From the NCBI RefSeq assembly GCF_051622035.1, contig NC_135358.1:19978001-20042000 (forward strand): 64,000 bases of DNA, read 5' to 3'. This stretch comes from Arctopsyche grandis (taxonomy: Eukaryota; Arthropoda; Insecta; Trichoptera; Hydropsychidae). Under the pieces are notes generated by a model. It did not search any database. It was not told where the DNA came from and was given only the letters and a program-made list of their open reading frames with translations. A program made the translations under genes and the position numbers. Shown here one piece after another: positions 56,500 through 64,000 of this stretch; the first letter of the stretch is position 1, and each line of letters begins with the position of its first letter.

Positions 56500-59400
56500 T
56501 TATAGTTTAGATTCTGTAAGCCAGTTGAAATTTTGCGGTTTTCTATCAGCCGATGGACTAATAATTACATTTATTATTGTCGGCTTGTCTTTGAGCTTCA
56601 GAGAACTGGTTATAGCTGTTTTTAATTCATCAACTGTTTTAACGAAATGTCCCTTTTCATTGAAAATTTCCATCATCTTTTCATAATGAGCCTCAGAAGT
56701 CAGAGTATTTGGAGGCGTCCTAAAAATATTTAAAACCATTAGTAATATATTACCAATACAAAAATTGAAAGAAAAATAAGATGCATACACTTGGGCGATA
56801 TCTCCAGATTCTTGTACCATCTTCATAGTCTCTTTGTCCAATCCACCATATATTCCACTATTGTTGACAATTATCACAATAATAGGAAGTTGATAACGGT
56901 GCATAGTTTCAATTTCCATTCCTAAAATTATTTATATTATAAAAATGTTTAAGCGTGTCGTAATAATAAATCGAGTCATTAACAAACCTGAGAATCCAAA
57001 GGCTGAGTCTCCTTCGACGCATATCACTCTTTTATTTGGTGCATTGTCTTTACACCAAAATGCTGCTGCAATTGCGAATCCCAAACCAACCTAAAAAATA
57101 TCTTAATAATTTGTTTTTTATCATATTAATTGTCCTTTTGTTCAACGAAAAGCACTTACACCCATGGTTCCAAAAGTTCCAGCATCTAATCTGTGTCTAG
57201 GCAAAGTATTTAGCAACATGCCTCGACCAATATCCATAGTGTTTGCACCCTCACTAACGATTATAGAATCTCTCGGAATCGTATTTTGAATAACGTTGAA
57301 CACAGCATAATAATTCAAAGGTGGAATTGTTATCGAAGATTGTTCCTACAATAACAAATGTATTAAAATAAATTTATAATATAACCTGTATATTTTTTGA
57401 CTCATAAAATACCTTGATAAAAGTTTTATTAGTTTCCTTCTTTTTATTAAGAGTTGACCACCAAGAGTCTGATGACATATTCAATTTCAATGAACCAATT
57501 TCTTGGTTTAATTGCATCACAAAAGGTAAGATTTCTGAATGGACGGGAACTTGGGTCAAAATGCTGTTATTAAGCTCTTCCGGGCAAATATCCACCTGAA
57601 ATTATTTTAGAGATCACTTAAAACTAAGCGACTGATCGATATTTATATACGGATGTTTTATTTATACCTGGATAACTTTCACATGACTAGAAAACCTTGG
57701 AGTTCTACCGAAATGAAGAATCCAATTGAGTCTAGCGCCCAATAAAAGAATTACATCTGCATCTAATAACGCTGTAGTTCTCGCAGAAGCCACACACTGA
57801 ATTGCATCATCAGGCACAACACCCTTTCCTATTAAATAATAGTCGAATTACAAAAGTCATGCAACGTTTGGAGGCGTTTTATTATTATCATCACTTATAG
57901 CCATTCACCATCCACTGCTGAATGAAGGCTTCTCTAACACGCTCCCATTCATCTCTGTTTTCCGCTCTCGACCAATTCTTCCCACACAATTTTCTAATTT
58001 CATCCAATCTTCCTTGTCGCCTTCTTTTTACTTTTTCTCGGATACCATTCAAGCACTTCTTTTGTCCATTCTTCTAGCTATGTGACCCACCCATTGCGAT
58101 TTCAATCTCTTCACTCTCTCTACTGTATCCTTATTATACTTGATTATCCTTGTTATACTTCTCACCCACATATTCCGTTTCCCATTTCTTCTCGTTATGC
58201 CGAGTACACAGTGTTCCATACTTCTTTGAGTGCATTGAACATCTTGACATTCAATGGCCAAGTTTCACTTTCATACATCACTGGCAAAACGCATTGATCA
58301 AAGATCTTTTTCTTTAGGCAAAGTGGCATTTTTAATTTAAAAACGATGTTCATTCGCCCAAATGCAGTCCATCATAATTTCACGCGTCTCTTTATTTCCA
58401 TCTTCTTTCATGTCTATTATTTGCCTTATCTATTAATGCCATAATAATGACGAATCAAAGTCTATGTTTTGAATTATGAATTTATGTATGTAGATTTACG
58501 TAGATGGATTATGTAGTTGTATAATTATTGTAATTGAAAATACCCATTGGTGTCGGCAAAAAAGGAATATTTGTTTGTGAAACGAGTTGCCTAATAGCTG
58601 CTTCGGCTCTACCGTAAGCTGCCCCCTTTCCAACTATAATTAGAGGACGTTGAGCGTTTTTCAGTAATTTTGCTGCCATCTTTACTGACGATGGCGCCGG
58701 TAAGCATTTTTCTAACGGTGGCGCCAAATAGGTTTTATGTACGGCAGATGTATTCACAACACTCTACAATTATAATTATTATGAATAAATACAAATTTTA
58801 TCATTTTAAAAAGATATTTTTGTTACAATTCAATCACCCTAAGCAGCGTTCCGGGAAAGTCTAGGTATGAGACACCTGGACGTCCATAGCTTGCAAGACG
58901 TACCGCTTTTTCCACATGCTGAGGTATCAGAGTAGCACTCGGAGGCCTGCCCGAATATTTGCAATATGGACGACTTAAATCAACCTACACAGATGGTTGT
59001 AAAATATTATTTCCATACTACAATTTACTATATCACGCAGAATTAATGTGTGATAATTACTTGAGGGCATTCTTGGAAACCACCGATTCCTTCATGATCT
59101 TCAGAAGTTGATCCAGCGATTACCAGAAGAGGCCAACAATTGATCTGAGCGTTAGCCATGCCTCCATAGCAATGAAGTAGACCGGGTCCGGATACAACGA
59201 GGCATACTCCAGGTTTTCCTGGAAACAATTTTTAATGAAATAAAGCAAATTTCATCTTGAACATAAACAAACATGTATTTAAGAATAATATTCACCAGTT
59301 AAATATCCCATGGCTTGAGCTGCGTAGCATGCTGCTTGTTCATTTCTCATCCCGACGTATTTTATGCCTAAGCTTTGAAAGGCCATCGACAGTTCGATTA

Positions 59401-60104
59401 CTGGATGACCAATAATGCCGAAGACATATTCCAAGCCCTGTAGTAAAATGAACATATAAATATTTAATCCATTTAAAAACATAAGAGTGTTGATCAAAAT
59501 ATTCAAATATGCGAAGATAAAATGGCCAAAACATTATACACACTAACAAAACATCTTATCTAAACAAGTTCATTAATTTTGATAAGCTTCTAGAAGTATT
59601 ATTGTGGGGGTAATAATGCATAGATTAAATGATAAATTTATGTAATCACAGTTAAGTAGGGTCAAAAATCATTCAACAAATCAAAATTATATCAAGAATC
59701 AAATTAATAAATTAACAAAACTTGTTCTCTATTTAAATTGTTCGTAGCAAACTATCATTGGTAAATTGGCACAGTAATAATGGACTACTTGATTTGTTTT
59801 GCAGGAAGTCAACGAAATATCTGAATAATAAATTGAATATATGCCAGTGACAATGTTTTAAAATATGGTCCAAGTCCCCAAAATCGCTTTTTAATAGTGT
59901 ATATCAAAAGCAAGTTTATATTACTCATACAATTGTTGTACAATGCATTAACAAAAACTGATGTATCTCGAAATCTTAAAAATGGCTCTTATATTCCGTT
60001 TAATTATTAATTAATGAAATTTATAAAATAATAAATTATGATTTCACCTGCTGTTTCAGAGCTGCAGCCAATATATTGTTACCGTCAACTTGTTCTTCAG
60101 ACAT
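56500..60104 (-). CDS. HACL1: 2-hydroxyacyl-CoA lyase (peroxisomal, ThDP-dependent)
   Basis: Cleaves 2-hydroxyacyl-CoA to formyl-CoA and a fatty aldehyde shortened by one carbon, in peroxisomal alpha-oxidation. Eleven exons splice in phase to 569 residues (human 578): 60,048-60,104; 59,296-59,437; 59,061-59,218; 58,838-58,984; 58,544-58,763; 57,668-57,828; 57,413-57,595; 57,160-57,345; 56,988-57,090; 56,789-56,921; 56,500-56,719. The N-terminal domain has [12 protein letters not shown] and [17 protein letters not shown], where the Glu of RNEQ is the cofactor-activating residue, then [17 protein letters not shown] and [10 protein letters not shown]. The central domain has [14 protein letters not shown]. 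The C-terminal ThDP domain has [15 protein letters not shown] and VNNSGIYGG, the Mg/ThDP-binding motif. The last residues SKL form a type 1 peroxisomal signal. Intron 5 carries an RTE fragment. No frameshift was seen, so the gene appears functional. Confidence 0.96.
57880..58440 (-). mobile_element. RTE-type LINE fragment in HACL1 intron 5
   Basis: Read on the minus strand, it gives the same C-terminal series as the 5943-7456 copy: [48 protein letters not shown], then the 3' region to CAGCAGTGGATGGTGAATGG and a short ATGATAATAATAA tail near 57,885. Frames are broken. Confidence 0.85.
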
Positions 60105-60282
60105 TTTTGCAAATTTTCTAGACACAACCGATCTAAAGTTCACTCAGGCTCAACTGATCAAAACTACGCTCCAATCTGACATTTGGACGTCGATAAAGCA
60201 GGTTACTGTTCGTCAACAATTTCGCGCCAAATTTAATAACAAAATGAAACGAAAATGTTTCTTATTAGTTCTAAACGGGTTT

Positions 60283-60664
60283 GGTGCATCCGCTCTAAAA
60301 TCGTCAGATTAACAGAACGGCAGCTTTAAACGTAATTCTCGTTTTCTCGAATGATAGATTGCACATCAGATGACGAGTAACCTTTCGATGTGCACAGATG
60401 AAATTATTAAAATTGAGTTGGATCTTTCTGGCGAGTTTAATAAGGCAAGATTCGGAACTTATCGAATCTTGCCTTATTAAACTCGCCTGAAAGATCCAAC
60501 TCAATTTTAATAATTACCATTTTAATAATTGCATCTGTGCACATCGAAAGTTTACCCGTCATCTGATGTGCAATCTATCATTCGAGAAGACGAGAATTGC
60601 ATTTAAAGCAGCCGTCCGTTAATCTGTCGTTCAATTTGTCTGGCGATTTTAGAGCGGATGCACC
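60283..60664. repeat. large near-perfect palindrome (foldback element)
   Basis: Arms 60,283-60,454 and 60,463-60,664 are inverted copies starting GGTGCATCCGCTCTAAAATC and meeting at GGCAAGATTCG and CGAATCTTGCC, with an 8-base loop. The right arm has about 30 extra bases in total, mainly near 60,512-60,532. It stands about 180 bp upstream of the HACL1 start codon, so it may sit in or near that gene's promoter. Confidence 0.9.
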
Positions 60665-61828
60665 GCATCCAGTTAGGGAATGGCTTTATTTAAATCAGTT
60701 TTATCACATTGAAAATTGGCATTTTTAAATGGCAAATGCCTTTTTACACATTTCCGGAAAAAACGTTTCTGTTGCTTATGCAGAACCGAATTTTTATAAG
60801 ATTATTGAAAATAAATTGACAAAATTTTACTTTACTTTTGTTGAATGATTGGAAGTTTTATTATTTCATCACAATTCACTTCATTTATTTATTTTGCAGA
60901 AAATTACATAGTAAGTGGAGTATTGCATTATTTTTTCAAAACGTCAATAAGAGGTATGTAAAAAACAGAGATGGTTGCTATTTAGAAAATTGAATTTTGA
61001 ATTTTGAATTATGGGTGCATTATAAAAAGTGTGTTTTTTTATATTTACAATTATTTATTAAATAAAAAAAATCTATTTACAAACTTATTAATAAAAATAA
61101 AAACATTTAAAATAGAACTTTTCGAGCTTTTGAAGCCGCAAATTTATCTATTATATTATCACAATCTAAAAAATTCACCAGGTCACTTTCAATGAACATC
61201 ACTGTTAAATTATTTAAGTTATTTAAGTAGCACCTTATAACATATTATATTTTTATATTTCATATTTTTACATTTTTATATTTTTATATTTTTATATTTC
61301 ATATTTCATATTTTTATTTTTCATATTTTTATATTTTATATTTTTATATTTGTTTTATATTTTATATTTTTTTTATCCATATTTGTTTTTTAATTAATAT
61401 ATAATAATAATATAATATAATAATAATAAATTTTCTTTCTATGTAGCCATAGTGACGACTTGGAGTTAATCTGTAAAGTCACTATGGCAAATTTGTAAAT
61501 AAATAAATAATTTATATTGATTTAACGAATTTCTTAAAATATTTTTAACTTGTTTCAAAACTGGAAATGAACGTTCGCCACTTGCATTATGGTGCGTACG
61601 CACCAAGCCAACGAATGGCCCACAGGCCAACTTTTAAAACCAGTAGCGTACAAAATATCGAAATAAAAATTAAATTTAAAAATTGAAATTAAATATCAAA
61701 ATTAAAACTATTATTATTATATTAAAATTAAATTCAAGTATCAAAATAAAATTATAATCATTATATTAAAATTAAAATTAAATATTGAAAGTTAAAACAG
61801 AACATGCAAAATTTAAATAAATTTTTAT
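60665..61828. other. AT-rich intergenic DNA with a LINE tail
   Basis: 61,245-61,385 is a TTTTATATTTTTATATTTCA low-complexity tract. 61,440-61,515 has AGTGACGACTTGGAGTTAATC, AGTCACTATGG and an AATAAATAAATAA tail, which looks like a non-LTR 3' end. 61,665-61,800 is a run of AAAATTAAATAT-type simple repeats. No gene seen. Confidence 0.45.
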
Positions 61829-62795
61829 TTAACCCTTTGGCTGCTACGAGGTTTTTCAATGTCCAAGCGAAAAATGCTAACATTTGTAATTATTTTGAAA
61901 AAAAAAAAATATAATATTTTTTTTTACATACTTACTTCGCCGAACACTCGTAATTTTTATAATACTTTATATACATTTTTAAGAAGCAGTCGTGGACTCG
62001 TGCTCTCTCTTTCTGTCTTGCTTTTACATGCGTGCGTGCGAAAGAGATACCTACATATATACACTAAATAAGTTTTGACGATTGTTTTCCGACGCTTAAT
62101 TTTTTTCAATAATCTATTTTTAGACATCGATGTATCCTTACAACATGCGATATATTCGAAACAGGTAGCGGTCTTTCTCTCTTTCTTTCTTGGTTTTAAT
62201 TGTGTACGTGTGAGCGAGACACACAAGGGTGCGAAGTTTCTAATAATCAAATAATTTTTCAACATGTATCATAAACATTTTGTATGCATTTCAGTTGCAT
62301 TTGATTGATTGCATGAATTCGTGACGTCTCGTGACCTATATAATTGAAAGCGGATTTCTATTGTTTTTTGCCATTTATTTTAACTCTGCAAAATGATATC
62401 GGACAGTGAAAGTGATGAAAGCGAAATAATAGCTCCTCGCCGAGGAACTCGACAAATCAGCAGCTCTACTGATTCTGAAAATGAATTTATCGACAATAAT
62501 CAATTCCCAAGTAATAACTCCTTATATGACATTGACAACGAACCCGAAATTTACTTTGATGATGAACCCGAAATTGAAGAGCTTTTATTTAAAAAATTGA
62601 TAAATATTTATAAAGCTTGATTGAAAAATAAATATAAATACGTATATAAAAAAAATGTTTCGTGCCACTGATGCGCTGGTGGCTCAAAGAAAGTATTGAA
62701 ATACGACAATTAATGACGACAACAACGATCGTCGTAGCAATCTTCGCCGATTTCAAAACAACGATTTATCGTTGTTGTAGCAGTCAAAGGGTTAA
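61829..62795. mobile_element. piggyBac-like element, internally deleted
   Basis: Both ends are flanked by TTAA (61,829-61,832 and 62,792-62,795), the target of piggyBac elements, with terminal inverted repeats CCCTTTGGCTGCTAC on the left and GTAGCAGTCAAAGGG on the right. The element is about 960 bp and keeps a 75-codon 5' coding remnant. CT-rich tracts and GCGTGCGTGCGAAAGAG-type sequence precede the frame. Confidence 0.8.
62393..62620 (+). pseudogene. N-terminal remnant of a piggyBac-type transposase
   Basis: A 75-codon acidic frame, MISDSESDESEIIAPRRGTR onward with further Ser/Asp/Glu runs, ends LLFKKLINIYKA. Acidic, low-complexity N-termini of this kind precede the DDD catalytic domain in piggyBac transposases. 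That whole domain is absent: the element's right end follows within 175 bp. The assignment rests mainly on the surrounding TTAA-bounded TIRs. It could be translated as a short peptide but cannot transpose anything. Confidence 0.6.
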
Positions 62796-63410
62796 CGGTC
62801 GATTTTAAAAAAAATACGCGCATAGTTGCACAGAAAATATCTTTCTCATACTGATGATGAATTTTTTTTAAAAATTGGTCCAGTTTCGGAGGAGAAAATT
62901 GGAGAATACGAAATCTCGATTTTGTCGATTTAAAATACGTTTTATCTGGTCGAAGCGCAACTGTCGCATTCACTCAATATATATGTACATTCACTCAATA
63001 TATGTATATATCGAAGAAAGGAACGGCAACAAAATTAAGGTGGGTGTAAAGCCCTCTTAAGCACACATCATAAATTGGACTTCTTATTATTTCCGAAATT
63101 AATGCAACAGAGATAAAGTTATGAACATTTACAATAAAGTTTTCTTTTTGTCTAAATTTAACCTCATCGCATATCTCCCCAAATTGCAATTTTCTTTTTT
63201 TACGTCTAGTGTCTTTATGTGGCTGATTTTTAATTAAAATGTTGGCATCTTTTTCGATTTCATTGAATTAATTTCTCGTTTTATAAACTGCATGAGATTT
63301 AATCAATTTTGTTCCTAACAACAAATTGTGCTGCATATTTTATACATAACGATTTATTTGTAAAATTTATACGTTGTAATAATTTTCCCCACAAATTAGT
63401 TAGGCCTCGC
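62796..63410. other. intergenic stretch, nothing recognised
   Basis: AT-rich, no coding signal; short repeat ACTCAATATATGTA is doubled near 62,972-63,007. Confidence 0.4.
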
Positions 63411-63640
63411 TCAGTATTTGTAATATAAAACAGTGTAAACATGGCGAATCTAATAGTAAATATTCACTTGTTTTTTTATTAAATTTATTTGAATCGAAAA
63501 AAATATGATATTCAACCAATTGAATTGTCCTCATAGAACCTTTTGTTGTTTAAGAAGTTCCCAAACAATATTACATATTTTCTTACATACTTACATACTT
63601 ACAAAGTCTCTTTCGAAATTATATAATCGAAATTATATAA
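63411..63640 (-). mobile_element. short Helitron-like element, truncated copy
   Basis: CCTCGCTCAGTATTTGTAAT with AAACATGGCGAATCTAATAG on the left and ACAAAGTCTCTTTCGAAATT on the right match the family, but the terminal CTAG and GA ends are lost or changed. Confidence 0.55.
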
Positions 63641-64000
63641 TAAATAATTGAAAATTATTAAAGCAAAATGTTTTGTTTTATCGAATGTATGTTGAAAACT
63701 TTAATCCGGAATTAATAATTATAAAACAATTTATCCGACGGGAAATTTTAAATAATTTCTGTGAAAAACGTGCCAAACATAATTCTTGAAAAATAATTAT
63801 AATTTGATAGTAAATTTTCCACTTAAATACATAATTTGATATATTTTTTTGACTATATTTATGTGCAACCATGATGATAAAAAAAAAAGTGCATTGTACA
63901 AACATATTCAATGTATGGTGAGTTTATATGGAAATACCAAATAAAATAAAACAACGATGTTCGATTTAAAAATCATTTGTTCTGTTGCTATAGAGATATC
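63641..64000. other. right-edge stretch, nothing recognised
   Basis: AT-rich, short biased open frames only. Confidence 0.4.

Overview
The window is AT-rich animal nuclear DNA, and the gene content points to an insect. It holds at least three tandem pickpocket-type DEG/ENaC channel genes, a Swip-1/EFHD2 gene, a THAP plus ZAD zinc-finger protein (the ZAD domain is typical of insects), and a peroxisomal 2-hydroxyacyl-CoA lyase. Genes have many short exons with GT-AG introns. Intergenic and intronic DNA is full of transposon remains and of TACATA/TATGTA-type microsatellite. I cannot name the order or species from sequence alone.

Layout. Positions 1-21,620 are a pickpocket cluster read entirely from the minus strand: gene A (only its 5' exons, cut by the window edge), gene B (complete, 13 coding exons, 557 codons) and gene C (13 exons recognised, with an apparent splice-phase break before the last membrane segment). 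The 5' parts of A and B, introns included, are a recent direct duplication about 11.81 kb apart. Between the genes lie a relic pickpocket exon, a 5'-truncated RTE-type retrotransposon with an 11-bp target-site duplication, MITE-like repeats, and a pair of short Helitron-like elements, one carrying a GC-rich minisatellite.

Positions 21,640-32,750 hold no gene that I can name. They contain LINE fragments, a Helitron with typical ends, a tRNA-derived SINE, hAT-like remains, and a possible core promoter with a non-coding first exon near 28.3-28.46 kb. Swip-1 (plus strand, 32,758-49,538) has three coding exons and a 16.1-kb first intron full of elements, including a 375-bp near-perfect palindrome and a pair of MITEs in which one has an inverted middle.

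Positions 51,828-60,104 hold the THAP-ZAD gene (minus), a small unrecognised coiled-coil gene (plus) and HACL1 (minus, 11 exons, ending in the peroxisomal signal SKL). A TIR element lies in the THAP intron, and a second copy of it carries a 200-bp palindrome insertion. The right end contains another large palindrome (60,283-60,664) and an internally deleted piggyBac-like element flanked by TTAA.

The genes do not form one pathway. The coherent unit is the pickpocket cluster, probably encoding related sodium channel subunits. I see no CRISPR, rRNA or free-standing tRNA gene. Nothing here is convincingly a new multi-gene system. The most unusual items are the large hairpins, the minisatellite-carrying rolling-circle element, and the splice-site oddities of the pickpocket cluster.
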